A stretch of DNA of 64,000 nt from JACVRW01 sp963846505 (GTDB taxonomy: Bacteria > Actinomycetota > Thermoleophilia > Solirubrobacterales > Thermoleophilaceae). The stretch is taken from the NCBI GenBank assembly GCA_963846505.1, contig CAWJWD010000007.1, positions 310,001-374,000 of the forward strand, written 5' to 3'. Numbering within the stretch: the first letter of the stretch is position 1; each line of letters begins with the position of its first letter. Shown here piece by piece: positions 33,409-44,212 of the stretch. A program made the position numbers and the translations under genes. The notes beneath the pieces are model-generated. The model saw nothing but the letters and a program-made list of their open reading frames with translations, was not told the origin of the DNA and did no database searches.

Positions 33409-34286
33409 CGCGCAGCGGCTTCGTGGCGCTCGCCGGCCGCCCCAACGCCGGCAAGTCGACGCTCGTCAACCGTCTCGTCGGCGGCAAGATCGCGATCGTC
33501 TCGGACAAGCCGCAGACCACCCGGCGCGAGGTGCGCGGCATCGCCAGCGGGCCGGACTGGCAGCTCGTGCTGGTCGACCTGCCCGGCATGCAGCGCCCGC
33601 GCGACTCGCTCACCGAGCGCATGCAGCGGCGCGTGGAGCACACGCTCGCCGACGCCGACGCGGCGCTGTTCGTCGTCAACGGCGCCGAGCGCATCGGGCC
33701 GGGCGATCGCTACATCGCGCGGACGATCGCGAAGGCGGGACTGCCCACGGTGACGGCGGTGAACAAGGTCGACGCGCTCGACCGCGCACGCACGGCGGCC
33801 GCCCTCGCGGGGACGGGCGAGCTGGGCGTCGACGGCGAGATCTTCCCGATCAGCGCCCGCACGGGCGCGGGCGTGGAGCAGTTGGTGGGCGAACTGGTCT
33901 CGCTCATGCCCGAGGGGCCGTTCCTCTATCCGCCGGAGGACAAGAGCGACCAGTCCGAGCAGGTGCTGCTGGCCGAGCTGGTCCGCGAGCAGGTGCTGCT
34001 GCGCACCCGCGAGGAGCTGCCGCACGCGGTCGAGGTCGAGGTCGACGAGCTCGAGGAGCGCGAGGACGGGTCGCTGATGGTGCGTGCCCGGGTGTGGGCC
34101 GAGACGGAGTCCCAGAAGGGCATCCTGATCGGCTCCGGCGGACGCATGATCAAGGCGATCGGCACTGCTGCCCGGCACGAGATGACGCAGGTGGCGGGCC
34201 GGCCGGTGCACCTCGACCTCACCGTGCGCGTGCGTCGGGGCTGGCGCCAAGACGACGGGCTGCTGGATCGGCTCGGGATCGACTAG
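33405..34286 (+). CDS. era: GTPase Era
   Basis: This is a 293-residue protein. G1 is GRPNAGKSTLVNRL, the switch region has KPQTTRREVRGI, G3 is DLPGM, and G4 is NKVD. A C-terminal KH domain follows (GILIGSGGRMIKAIGTAARHEM). It assists 30S assembly by binding 16S rRNA. The G3 sequence DLPGM departs slightly from the common DTPG. It is coupled to ybeY by ATGA. Confidence 0.94.
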   Translation: MTRSGFVALAGRPNAGKSTLVNRLVGGKIAIVSDKPQTTRREVRGIASGPDWQLVLVDLPGMQRPRDSLTERMQRRVEHTLADADAALFVVNGAERIGPGDRYIARTIAKAGLPTVTAVNKVDALDRARTAAALAGTGELGVDGEIFPISARTGAGVEQLVGELVSLMPEGPFLYPPEDKSDQSEQVLLAELVREQVLLRTREELPHAVEVEVDELEEREDGSLMVRARVWAETESQKGILIGSGGRMIKAIGTAARHEMTQVAGRPVHLDLTVRVRRGWRQDDGLLDRLGID

Positions 34287-34290
34287 GTCG

Positions 34291-35055
34291 ATGCTCGAGC
34301 GCGTCCGACGGTTCCTGCACGCGGCCGAGGACGCAGTCTGCGACGAGGCGAGGCCGATCGAGACGGGCACCGCGCTGCTGACCCCGACGCTGCCGTTGGT
34401 CTGGTCGCTGAACGCGCTGCGCGTCGAGGATCCGCGGGCCAGCGCGCAGCAGCTCGAGGCCGAGGCCGAGCGCCTGCTCGGCTCCTACGGCCATCGGCGC
34501 CTGGTCGTCCACGACCAGGAGCTGGGTGCGCGGCTGGCGCCCGACCTGACGGCGCGTGGCTGGAACGTCGACCGACTGCTGGTGATGGTGCGCACGCGCC
34601 CGGCGCAGCGCATGGTCGCCGACGACCTGGCGGCCGAGGCCACCCGCGAACAGGGCGCCGCGGCGCTGGCGGCCTTCCGGCGCGAGCAGCCGTTCGGCTG
34701 GCAGGACGAGGCGGTGCGCCAGCTCGCCGAGATGGACGCGCGCTTCTCCTCCAGGCTCGACGCACGCGAGTTCGTCGCGCCCGCGGGCAGCCCGACAGCG
34801 GCCTGCCGGCTGTACTCGGACGGCCGCACGGCGCAGGTCGACGAGGTCGGCACGCTCGAGGCGGCGCGTGGGCGTGGGCTCGCCAGCGCGGTCGTGCTGG
34901 CGGCGGTCGCGGCCGCGCAGGCAGGCGACCACGACCTCGTCTTCCTGGTCACCAACGCCGGCGACTGGCCCCAGGATCTCTATCGGCGCCTGGGCTTCGA
35001 CGACGTCGGCAGCGTCTACGAGTTCCTCAAGCTGCCGCTGGGCGCATCGCGCTAG
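34291..35055 (+). CDS. GNAT-family N-acetyltransferase
   Basis: This is a 254-residue protein with the GNAT acetyl-CoA site (VGTLEAARGRGLASAVVLAA) at about residues 185-205 and the closing strand/helix (LVTNAGDWPQDLYRRLGFDDVGSVYEF). The first ~130 residues are less conserved and may form a second, degenerate GNAT-like half. Substrate is unknown. It starts 4 nt after era and may be co-transcribed. Confidence 0.8.
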   Translation: MLERVRRFLHAAEDAVCDEARPIETGTALLTPTLPLVWSLNALRVEDPRASAQQLEAEAERLLGSYGHRRLVVHDQELGARLAPDLTARGWNVDRLLVMVRTRPAQRMVADDLAAEATREQGAAALAAFRREQPFGWQDEAVRQLAEMDARFSSRLDAREFVAPAGSPTAACRLYSDGRTAQVDEVGTLEAARGRGLASAVVLAAVAAAQAGDHDLVFLVTNAGDWPQDLYRRLGFDDVGSVYEFLKLPLGASR

Positions 35056-35068
35056 CGCGGGGCATCGC

Positions 35069-35074
35069 GATAAT
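35069..35074 (+). promoter_or_regulatory. Leaderless -10 element of hisIE
   Basis: GATAAT is followed after 7 nt by the GTG at 35082. This favours that start over the ATG at 35073, which would overlap the hexamer. Confidence 0.45.
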
Positions 35075-35081
35075 GGGCGCC

Positions 35082-35673
35082 GTGGAGATCTCCTTCGACG
35101 ACGGGCTCGTGCCCTGCATCGTGCAGGACGCTCGCAGCGGCGAGGTGCTGACGCTCGCCTACATGAACGAGGAAGCGCTCGGGCGCACGCGCGAGAGCGG
35201 CGAGATGTGGTTCTGGAGCCGCTCGCGGGGCGAGCTCTGGCACAAGGGGGAGACCTCGGGCAACGTGCAGCGGCTGGTGGCGCTGCGCTACGACTGCGAC
35301 GCGGACGCGCTCGTGGCGCTCGTCGACCCGGCGGGGCCGGCCTGCCACACCGGCGAGCGCAGCTGCTTCTACCGCGGTCGAGATGGAGCCGGTCGCCGCC
35401 GAGGCGCTGCCGGCGCTCGAGCGCACGATCGCCGAGCGCAAGGCGTTGCCGACACCCGGCAGCTACACCGCCGAGCTGCTGGCGGAGCCGGCGCGCATCG
35501 GCGTCAAGGTCGAGGAGGAGGCCGAGGAGGTCGCGCGGGCCGCTCGCGAGGAGAGCGACGAGCGCGTGGCCGAGGAGGCCGCCGACGTGCTCTACCACCT
35601 TGCCGTGTTGCTGGCCGCGCGCGGGCTGGAGCTGGCGGACGCCTACGAGGTGCTCAATGGCCGTCGCCGCTGA
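35082..35673 (+). CDS. hisIE: Bifunctional phosphoribosyl-AMP cyclohydrolase / -ATP pyrophosphatase
   Basis: The HisI part (~100 residues) shows WHKGETSGN, the metal-binding YDCDADALV and CHTGERSCFYR. The HisE part (~95 residues) shows LERTIAERK and KVEEEAEEVARAARE. They catalyse steps 2 and 3 of histidine synthesis. The two halves lie in different frames, joined near 35377 where CGCGGTCGAG seems to hold one extra G. No stop ends HisI nearby, so I read a HisIE fusion. If the shift were real, HisE would start at ATG 35386. Confidence 0.85.
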
Positions 35674-37134
35674 CGTCGGCGGGCTGCGCCTGTCGCCGAG
35701 CCTCGACGAGGTGCGCGAGCTGGCGCGCGAGCACACGCTCGTGCCGCTGCGCCACACATTCGTCGCCGACTGCGAGACGCCGGTCTCGGCCTACCTGAAG
35801 CTGCGCGGCGACGGCCCCTCGTTCCTGCTCGAGTCGGCCGAGCAGGGTCAGCAGGTCGGGCGCTGGTCGTTCCTCGGCTTCCGCCCGCGCTCGGTGATCC
35901 GGCTGATGCTCGGCGAGCACCCCGATCCCTACGGGCTCGTCGCCGAGGAGCTGGGCCGCTGGCGGATCGCGCCGCTCGACGGCCTGCCGCCGTTCGCCGG
36001 CGGCGCGGTCGGGCTGTTCGGCTACGACCTCGTGCGCAGCGCCGAGCCGAGCGTCGGCGAGCCGAATCCCGACGAGCTCGAGCATCCCCGACCTCGCGGT
36101 GATGGTCAGCGACGTGCTGCTCGCCTTCGACCACCTGCGCCACGAGGTGACGGTGCTCGCCAACGTGGTCGTCGGCGACGACGACCTCGACCAGGCCTAC
36201 GAGGACGCCGCGACCGCGATCGCCGACGTGCGCGAGCGCCTGCGCGGGCCCGTACCCGTGGCGCGCGCCGGCCGGCGCGAGCCGCCCGCCTTCACGCTCG
36301 AACGTCGGCGCCGAGGGCTACGCCGCCGCCGTCGAGCGCGCCAAGGAGTACATCCGCGCCGGCGACGCCTACCAGGTCGTGCCCAGCCAGCGCTGGAGCG
36401 CCGACTGCCCGGTCGACGCCTTCTCGATCTATCGCGGGCTGCGCGCGATCAACCCCAGTCCCTACATGTACTTCCTCGACTTCGGCGACTTCGAGATCGC
36501 CGGCGCCTCGCCGGAGGTCGCTGGTCACGGTCGTCCGACCGCACGCGTCGAGCATGCGCCCGATCGCCGGCACCGCGCCGCGCACGGACTCCGCCGAGGA
36601 GGACCTCGAGCGCGGCCGGCAGCTGCTGGAGGACCCGAAGGAGCGCGCCGAGCACGTGATGCTGGTCGACCTCGGCCGCAACGACGTCGGCCGCGTCTGC
36701 GAGTACGGCAGCGTCAAGGTCGACGAGCTGATGGTGATCGAGACCTACTCGCACCTGCTGCACATCGTCTCGGCGGTCTCGGGCACGCTGCGCGAGGACG
36801 TCACGCCGATGGACGCGCTGCGCGCCTCGCTGCCGGCCGGCACGCTCTCGGGCGCGCCGAAGATCCGCGCGATGCAGATCATCGACGAGCTCGAGACCGT
36901 CAAGCGCGGCGCCTACGGCGGCGCGGTCGGCTACCTCTCCTACACCGGCGACCTCGACACCGCGATCTTCATCCGCTCGGCGGTGGTCAAGGACGGGCGC
37001 GTGCACGTGCAGGCCGGCGGCGGGATCGTGGTCGCGGACTCCGACCCGGCCACCGAGGCGCGCGAGACCGAGGTCAAGGCCGGCGCGGTGATGGACGCGA
37101 TGCGGCTGGCCTGCGCGCAGGAGGACTGGGCCTG

Positions 37135-37135
<1 letters not shown>
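35657..37135 (+). CDS. trpE: Anthranilate synthase component I
   Basis: This is a ~490-residue chorismate-binding enzyme. The feedback tryptophan site is visible as FLLESAEQGQQVGRW (LLES motif). The catalytic end has AGTLSGAPKIRAM and GAYGGAVGYLSYTGD. With TrpG it makes anthranilate from chorismate and glutamine. Frame changes near 36082, 36301 and 36523 each look like one extra base. Its ATG lies inside the end of hisIE (17-nt overlap), so tryptophan and histidine genes are transcribed together. There is no room for a separate trp leader or attenuator. Confidence 0.92.
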
Positions 37136-37685
<550 letters not shown>

Positions 37686-37693
<8 letters not shown>

Positions 37694-38729
37694 GCCGACG
37701 CTGACCGCCGCGATCGACCGCGTCGCCGCCGGCGAGGACCTGAGCGCCGACGAGGCCGCCGCGGTGCTCGCGGTGATCATGGACGGCGCCGCGTCGGAGG
37801 CGCAGACCGCCGCCTTCCTGATCGCGCTGCGCACGAAGGGCGAGACCGTCGCCGAGATCGCCGGCCTGGCGCGCACGATGCGCGAGCTTCGCGGTGCCGG
37901 TCGAGGTCGACGGGGTGCTGGTGGACACCGCCGGCACCGGCGGCGGGCGGCCGACCTTCAACGTCTCGACCACGGCCGCGCTGGTGGCGGCCGGCGCAGG
38001 CTGCCGCATGGCCAAGCACGGCAACCGCTCGGCCACCAGCCAGTGCGGCTCGGCCGACGTGCTCGAGGCGCTCGGCGCGGCGATCGAGCTGCCGACCCGA
38101 GGCGATCGCGACCTGCATCGAGGAGATCGGCTTCGGCTTCATGTTCGCGCCGCTGCACCACCAGGCGACGCGCTACGTCGTGCCGGTGCGCAAGGAGCTG
38201 GCGGTGCGCACGATCTTCAACTTCCTCGGCCCGCTGACCAACCCCGCCGGCGCGCGCCGGCAGGTGATCGGCGTCTCCGACGGCCGCTACCTGGAGACGA
38301 TCGCCGCCGCGCTGCGGGAGCTCGGCACCGAGAGCGCATTGGTAGTGTCGAGCGCCGATGGACTCGACGAGCTGTCGGCCTCGGGAGCGACCCGCGTGGT
38401 GGAGCTGAGGGACGGGCGACCTCGAGCAGTACGAGCTGACCCCGGAGGAGGTCGGAGTCGAAGCCGGCCGCCGACGGCGCGGTCGGCGCCGGCACGCCGG
38501 ACGAGAACGCTGCGGTGCTGCGGCGCGTGCTGGACGGCGCGCCGGGCACCGAGCGCTCGCTGACGGTGCTGAACGCCGGCGCCGCGATCTACGTCGGCGG
38601 GGCGGCGGCGTCGCTCGAGCAGGCGGCGTGCGGCAGGCGGAGCAGGCGATCGACTCCGGCGCTGCGCTCGACGTGCTTGGAGCGCTACGTGGCGCGCTCT
38701 GCGCGAGCTGGCCGGAGGTCGCGACATGA
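37686..38729 (+). CDS. trpD: Anthranilate phosphoribosyltransferase
   Basis: This is a ~345-residue enzyme. Glycine-rich PRPP motif is DTAGTGGGRPTFNVST, then MAKHGNRSATSQCGSAD, FMFAPLHHQ and FNFLGPLTNP. It transfers phosphoribose to anthranilate. Frame changes lie near 37890, 38099, 38118, 38418, 38460 and 38632. It overlaps trpG by 8 nt at the start and trpC by ATGA at the end. Confidence 0.88.
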
Positions 38730-39524
38730 GCATTCGTCTCGACGACCTCGTGCAGGCGACCCGCGAGGCGCTCGAGCGGCGCAAGGCCGAGCGGCCGCTC
38801 GCCGAGCTCGAGCGGGCGCTGGGCGAGCGCGCGGAGGGACGCCCGTTCGCCGAGGCGCTGTCGCGCCCCGGCACGTCGCTGATCGCCGAGCACAAGCGAC
38901 GCTCGCCCTCGGCCGGCACGATCCGCGAGGGCGCGACGTGCGGCGAGATCGTGCGCGCCTACGAGCGCGGCGGTGCCGCGGCGGTCTCGGTGCTGACCGA
39001 GGAGGCACACTTCGGCGGCTCGCTCGCCGACCTGCGCGAGGCGCGCGCCGCGACCGAGCTGCCGCTGCTGCGCAAGGACTTCACCGTCGACCCCTACCAG
39101 CTCTACGAGGCCAAGGCCGCGGGCGCGGACGCGGTGCTGCTGGTCGTCGGCTCGGTGCGCGAACGCGAGCTGGCCGAGCTCTACCGCATCGCCCGCGAGC
39201 TCGACCTCGACGCGATCGTCGAGATCCACCGCGACGAGGAGCTCGAGGTGGCGCTCGAGCTCGACGCCGACGTGATCGGCATCAACAACCGCGACCTCGA
39301 GGACTTCAGCGTCGACATCGACCGCACCTTCGACCTGCTCGCCGACGTGCCGGCCGGCAAGGTCGTGGTGTCCGAGTCCGGGCATCCACCACCGCGCGCA
39401 GATCGAGCAGCTCGAGGGGGTCGGCGTGGACGCCGTGCTGGTCGGCGAGGTGCTGATGCGCGCGCCCGATCCGGAGTCCGCGGTGCGCGAGCTGACGCGT
39501 TCGGAGGAGCCGACGCAGGCCTAG
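38726..39524 (+). CDS. trpC: Indole-3-glycerol phosphate synthase
   Basis: This is a ~264-residue TIM-barrel enzyme: LIAEHKRRSPSAG, LLRKDFTVDPYQLYEA, VIGINNRDLEDF and VVSESGIHH. It closes the indole ring. Two frame changes fall close together near 39382 and 39399, after VSESG; the rest is clean. Monofunctional, not fused to TrpF, which is encoded 6 kb downstream. Confidence 0.92.
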
Positions 39525-39561
39525 CCGATCGAACTCCGTGGGCCGGCCGGCTGCGTATCCC

Positions 39562-39567
39562 TACCAT
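39562..39567 (+). promoter_or_regulatory. Leaderless -10 element of moxR
   Basis: TACCAT is followed after 8 nt by the ATG at 39576. This separates the moxR cassette from trpC. Confidence 0.45.
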
Positions 39568-39575
39568 GGGAGCAG

Positions 39576-40527
39576 ATGTCGACGGTTCCTGAGCTCGACC
39601 CGCCGGCGGTCGCCGAGCTTGGCGCTCGGCTGCGCAAGAACGTCGCGCAGGCGGTGAAGGCGCCGGACGCGGTCACGCGCGACGTGGTCGTCGCGCTGGT
39701 GGCCGAGGGCCACGTGCTGATCGAGGACTACCCGGGCGTCGGCAAGACGGCGCTGGCGCGCGCGCTCGCACGCTCGGTCGACGCCGAGTACGCGCGCATC
39801 CAGTGCACCGCCGACCTGCTGCCGGCCGACGTGGTCGGCACCAACGTCTACAACCAGCGCGAGGCGCGCTTCGAGTTCCGGCCCGGCCCGGTGTTCGCGA
39901 ACGTCGTGCTCGTCGACGAGATCAACCGCGCCTCGCCGAAGACGCAGTCCGGCCTGCTCGAGTGCATGCAGGAGCGGCCACGTCACCGTCGACAAGCACA
40001 CGCACGAGCTGGCGCGGCCGTTCCTCGTGCTCGCGACGCAGAACCCGATCGAGTACGAGGGCACCTACCCGCTGCCCGGAGGCGCAGCTCGACCGCTTCA
40101 TGGTGCGCGTCTCGCTCGGCTATCCGAGCGCGGAGGCCGAGACCGACATGCTCGCCCAGCACGCCGGGCACGACCGCGTGCTCGACCTGCAGCCGGTTGC
40201 CGACGTGGCCGAGGTGCTCGCGGCGCAGGTCGCCGCGGCGCAGGTGCACGGCAGCGAGGCGCTGCGCCGCTACATCGTCGCGATCCTCGAGGCGACGCGC
40301 GCGGACCCCGCGTCGAGCTCGGCGCCAGCCCGCGCGCCGGCCTGATGCTGTTCCGCGCGGCCAAGGCGCTGGCCGCCCTCGACGCCCGCGACCACGCCCT
40401 GCCCGACGACGTGCAGGCGCTCGCGCCGACAGTGCTCTCGCACCGGCTCGTGCTCGCGCCCGAGGCCGCCGGCGAAGGGCGCGAGGCCGTCGTGCGCGAC
40501 GCGCTCGAGCGCGTCCCCGCGCTCTGA
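39576..40527 (+). CDS. MoxR-family AAA+ ATPase
   Basis: This is a ~316-residue MoxR ATPase: Walker A EDYPGVGKTALARAL, Walker B VVLVDEINRASPKTQSGLLE, sensor ATQNPIEYEGTYPLPE. MoxR proteins act as chaperone-like ATPases for partner proteins, usually with DUF58 proteins encoded next to them, as here. Frame changes near 39979, 40079 and 40309 separate well-conserved blocks; the last looks like a lost base in a C run rather than a gain. Confidence 0.88.
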
Positions 40528-40535
40528 GGCTCGCG

Positions 40536-41678
40536 ATGCCGCTGCGCGCCCTCGCCACCGCGCTGCTGGGGGCGGGGCTGTGCCTGGCCGCGCGGCACCT
40601 TCGACTCGCCGTCGCTGTACGTGCCCGGGCGTGGCGCTGCTGGTCGCTCGGGCGTCGTCGCCGCCGTCTGGGTCGAGCTGGCCGCGCGCGGCGCGCGCCT
40701 GATCCGCCACCCGGGACCGCACACGGTCGTCGAGGAGGAGCCCTACCCGTTGCGGGTCGAGCTGCGGTCGGGGGCGCTGCCGCCGCCCGGCGGCGAGCTG
40801 ATCGAGCCGCTGCTCGACCGCTCGATGCCGATCGCCGGTCGCTGGGAGCAGCGGCTGCGCATCGACGTGCGCTTCGCCCGCCGCGGGCTGCGCCGGCTCG
40901 AGCCGGGCGTGCTCGCGATCCGCGACCCGCTGCGTTTGCACGAGCGGCGCGTGACGGGCGGCGCAGGGGGGAGAGGTGCTCGTGCTGCCGCGCGTCGAGC
41001 CGGTGCTCGCGCCCGGCGGGCGACGGCGCCGGCGGCGGGCGTCGCGGGCGGCGGCGGGGACGGCGAGCTCGGCATCAGCGGCCGCCGGCTCGACGCGGCC
41101 ACCGCCGAGCTCGAGATCGACGGCCTGCGGCCCTACCGCGAGGGCGCGCCGGCCTCGCGCATCCACTGGCCGACCGTCGCGCGCACCGGCGCGATGATGG
41201 AGCGGCGGCTGGTCGCCGACCTCGACGCGGCGCCGCTGATCGTGCTCGACGCCAGCGCGCCCGCCAGCGAGGAGGCGCTCGACAAGGCCGTGCGCGCGGC
41301 CGCCTCGCTGTGCGTGCACCTCGCCCACGAGGGCGGCTGCGCGCTGCTGCTGCCGGGCGAGCGCCGACCGGTCGACGTCGGCCACGACCTCGGCGCCTGG
41401 CCGGCGCTGCACGCGCGCCTGGCCGTGGTCGAGGCCGGCGGGCGCCGCCGGGCGGCGCCCTGCTGCCGCGCGCCGGCTCGGTGCTGTGGGTCACCGGCGC
41501 CGACCTCTCCCGCGCCCCGACGAGCGCTCAAGCACCTGCCGGCCGCCGCCCGCTACGTCGTCTCGCCGGCGCCGCTGCCGCACGGCGCGGCCCGCCTTCA
41601 CCGTCGCCGGCTGCACCGGCCAGGCGCGTCGACCGCGCCGGGCAACGCCGGTCGGGCGGAAGGACGGCGGCAGCATGA
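40536..41678 (+). CDS. DUF58-domain protein
   Basis: This is a ~380-residue protein: two N-terminal hydrophobic segments, a beta-rich middle (EEEPYPLRVELRSGALP), and the DUF58 core RPYREGAPASRIHWPTVARTG with a vWA-like continuation (APLIVLDASAPASEEALDKAV). DUF58 proteins pair with MoxR ATPases in envelope-related operons; the molecular function is not established. Several frame changes lie between 40600 and 40660, near 40968, 41020-41060, 41445 and 41523. The TGA overlaps the next ATG. Confidence 0.78.
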   Translation: MPLRALATALLGAGLCLAARHLRLAVAVRARAWRCWSLGRRRRRLGRAGRARRAPDPPPGTAHGRRGGALPVAGRAAVGGAAAARRRADRAAARPLDADRRSLGAAAAHRRALRPPRAAPARAGRARDPRPAAFARAARDGRRRGERCSCCRASSRCSRPAGDGAGGGRRGRRRGRRARHQRPPARRGHRRARDRRPAALPRGRAGLAHPLADRRAHRRDDGAAAGRRPRRGAADRARRQRARQRGGARQGRARGRLAVRAPRPRGRLRAAAAGRAPTGRRRPRPRRLAGAARAPGRGRGRRAPPGGALLPRAGSVLWVTGADLSRAPTSAQAPAGRRPLRRLAGAAAARRGPPSPSPAAPARRVDRAGQRRSGGRTAAA

Positions 41679-44167
41679 GTCGCCGACCGTTCCGCGGCCG
41701 GCCCCTGCGCGGTGCGACGACCGCCGGCGCCGGCGCTGCTCCGGCTCCTGCCGCGGCGGCCGCGCAGCGGCGCGATCCGCTGCCGCTGCGCCTCGCCGCC
41801 TTCGCCGCGCTCGCCCTCTTCGGCGCCGCCCACTGGCAGACGCTCGTCGCCGATCCCTCGACCGGCCGCACGCTGCTGGTCGTCGCGGTCGCCACCGCCG
41901 GCGGGGCGCTGCTCGCTCTGCTCGGGCGACTGGCCGCCGCGCCTGCGCGCCGCTGCGACTGGGCGCTCGCTCCTGGCGTGCACCCGCGCGAGCGGTCGCA
42001 CTGATCGAGGGTCGGCGCGGGCGCTGGCTCGTGCGCGCGGCGGCGGCGCTGATCGCCCTCGCGACGCTGCGTGCTCGGGCCTGGTCGCCGCCGGCCTCCC
42101 GGCGAAGCTGCTGCTGCCCGAGCAACTGGGCGGAGCTGGCCGACGGGCTCGATCGCGGCCTCGCCGGAGCGCAGGTCGTCGACTGGCCCTACGGCGGCAC
42201 CGACGAGTGGATCCGGCTGGCGATCCTGCTCGGCGCGCCGCTGCTGGCCTCGATCGCCGCCGTCTGCGCGTTCTGCGCCCGTGCGTCGCGGCGCCGGACT
42301 GCTGCGTGGCGTCGCGCTGTTCACGCTGCTGGTGCTCTACGGGCTGCCGGCGACCGAGCACGAGCTCGGCGCGCCGCTGCTGCGCGGGCTGGTGCTGCTG
42401 CTGCTCGTGGCGGCCTGGCTGTGGCTGCCGCGGCTGCCGCCGTCGCGACGCGACCGTCGCGGCGATCGTCGTGCTGGCCGTCGGCGTGGTCTCGCTGCCG
42501 GCTGCGGCGGCGCTCGACGCCGACAAGGCCTGGTGGGACTACGGCGGGCTGACCTGGTTCGGCGACGGCAAGCGGATCACGTTCGACTGGACCCACAGCT
42601 ACGGCCCGCTCGACTGGCCGCGCGACGGCACGACGCTGCTGTACGTCAAGTCGGACCGCCCGCACTACTGGAAGGCCGAGACGCTCGACCTCTTCGACGG
42701 CTTCCGCTGGGCGCGCTCGCCGGGCCAGGACAACGTCAGCGTCGGCGCCGAGCTGCCGCTGCAGCGCCCGGACGGCAACGGCCGCTGGGACTACTACGAG
42801 GTCAACCCGCGCTGGAACATGCGCGCCCGCTTCACCGTCCGCTCGCTCTCGACCGACCTGATCGTCGGCGCCGGCGTGACGTACATGGTCGACGGCGTCG
42901 AGCGCACGCTCGAGCAGCGGCGACGGCACGATGCGTCGCGCGCGAGCCGTTGCGACAAGGGCGACAGCTACGAGATCGGCGCCTACGCTCCCGACCCGAG
43001 CGCCGCCCAGATGCGCGGCGCCCCCGACGGGCTATCCCGGCAGCCTCGCGCGCTACACGCAGATCTCGCTGCCGGCGCCGGGCGAGAGCGCGCTCGACGA
43101 CGACCCGCAGGACAGCGACGCGGCGCGCTGGCGGCGAAGCTGACCGACCGCCCGCTCGCCAGCGTGCCGCTGCGGAGCTCCGGCTACGAGCGACTCCGGC
43201 CTCGTCGGCGCGCCAGCTGCGCGCTCGTCGCCTACGCGCGCGGTCTACGACGCTCGCGCGCCGCCTCACCGGCGGCCAGCGACAGCCCTACGACGCCGTC
43301 AAGGCGGTCGAGAACCACCTCCAGACGCAACTACACCTACAGCGAGCGCCCGCCGAGCCAGCGAGTACCCGCTCGCACGCGTTCCTGTTCGAGGACAGGA
43401 TCGGCTACTGCCAGCAGTTCTCCGGCGCGATGGCGCTGATGCTGCGCATGGCGGGCATCCCGGCGCGCGTCGCCTCGGGCTTCTCGCCCGGCTCGTACAA
43501 CAAGGACAGCGGCGAGTACCGCGTGCGCGACCTCGACGCCCACTCGTGGGTCGAGGTCTACTTCACCGGCATCGGCTGGGTGCCGTTCGATCCGACGCCC
43601 TCGGCCGCTCCCGCCGAGTCGCAGTCCAACGGCGATCGCGGCCACGAGCGCGGCGCGCGGCGACGCCGGCGAGGTGCGTGCACAGCGCGACGGCGCGGCG
43701 CCGCGGCCTCCGAGCGCGGCACGGACACCGGCGCGGCCGGCGCCGCGGCGACGGCGGCGGCGGCGGGCTGCTGCTGGCTGCTGCCTGCCGGTCGCTGGCG
43801 CTGGCGGCCGCCGGCGCTGCTGCTGGCGCGCCGCGTGCGCCGCCGCGCACGCTCGACGCCCGAGCAGCGCGCCGACGCGCAGCTGCGCGAGCTGCGGCGC
43901 GCGCTCGAGCGGCTGGGCTGGGAGGTGCCGGCCGACGACGACGCTGCTCGAGCTCGAGCGGCGGCTCGGCCGCAGCGCCGGGCCCGGCCGCCGCGCGCTA
44001 CGTCGCCGCGCTGCGGGCGCACCGCTACGATCCGCGCGCGCCGGCGGCGCCCGAGCCGGGCCGAGCGCCGCGCGCTGCGGCGCGACGCTGGCCGCGCGGC
44101 GGCGGGCGCGAGGGCGCGGCTGCGCGGCCTGCTCGCGCTGCCGCCCGGCGGTCCGCGACCGGCCTGA
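41675..44167 (+). CDS. Transglutaminase-like membrane protein (TgpA/DUF3488 type)
   Basis: This is a ~810-residue membrane protein: six or so N-terminal helices and a large extracytoplasmic part beginning near AWWDYGGLTWFGDGKRITFDW. The transglutaminase domain has the catalytic Cys in GYCQQFSGAMALMLRMAG, His in DLDAHSWVEVYF, and Asp in VPFDPTPS. A C-terminal TM helix and a cytoplasmic tail follow. It belongs to the moxR-DUF58-transglutaminase module, thought to act on envelope proteins. At least a dozen frame changes make the exact sequence unreliable between 41930 and 42470 and between 42925 and 44100. The stretch 42480-42915 and the catalytic domain are clean. Confidence 0.82.
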
Positions 44168-44199
44168 GCCGGTTTTACGCCGCTCTAAGGTTGTCGCCG

Positions 44200-44205
44200 T
44201 AGAAC
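44200..44205 (+). promoter_or_regulatory. Leaderless -10 element of htrA
   Basis: TAGAAC is followed after 7 nt by the ATG at 44213, with no Shine-Dalgarno site. Confidence 0.4.
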
Positions 44206-44212
44206 AGAGTGC

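Noticed and set aside
35600..35700. A trp leader peptide, T-box or attenuator before trpE
   Set aside because: trpE starts inside hisIE, leaving no leader. No Trp-rich short frame or stem series is seen.
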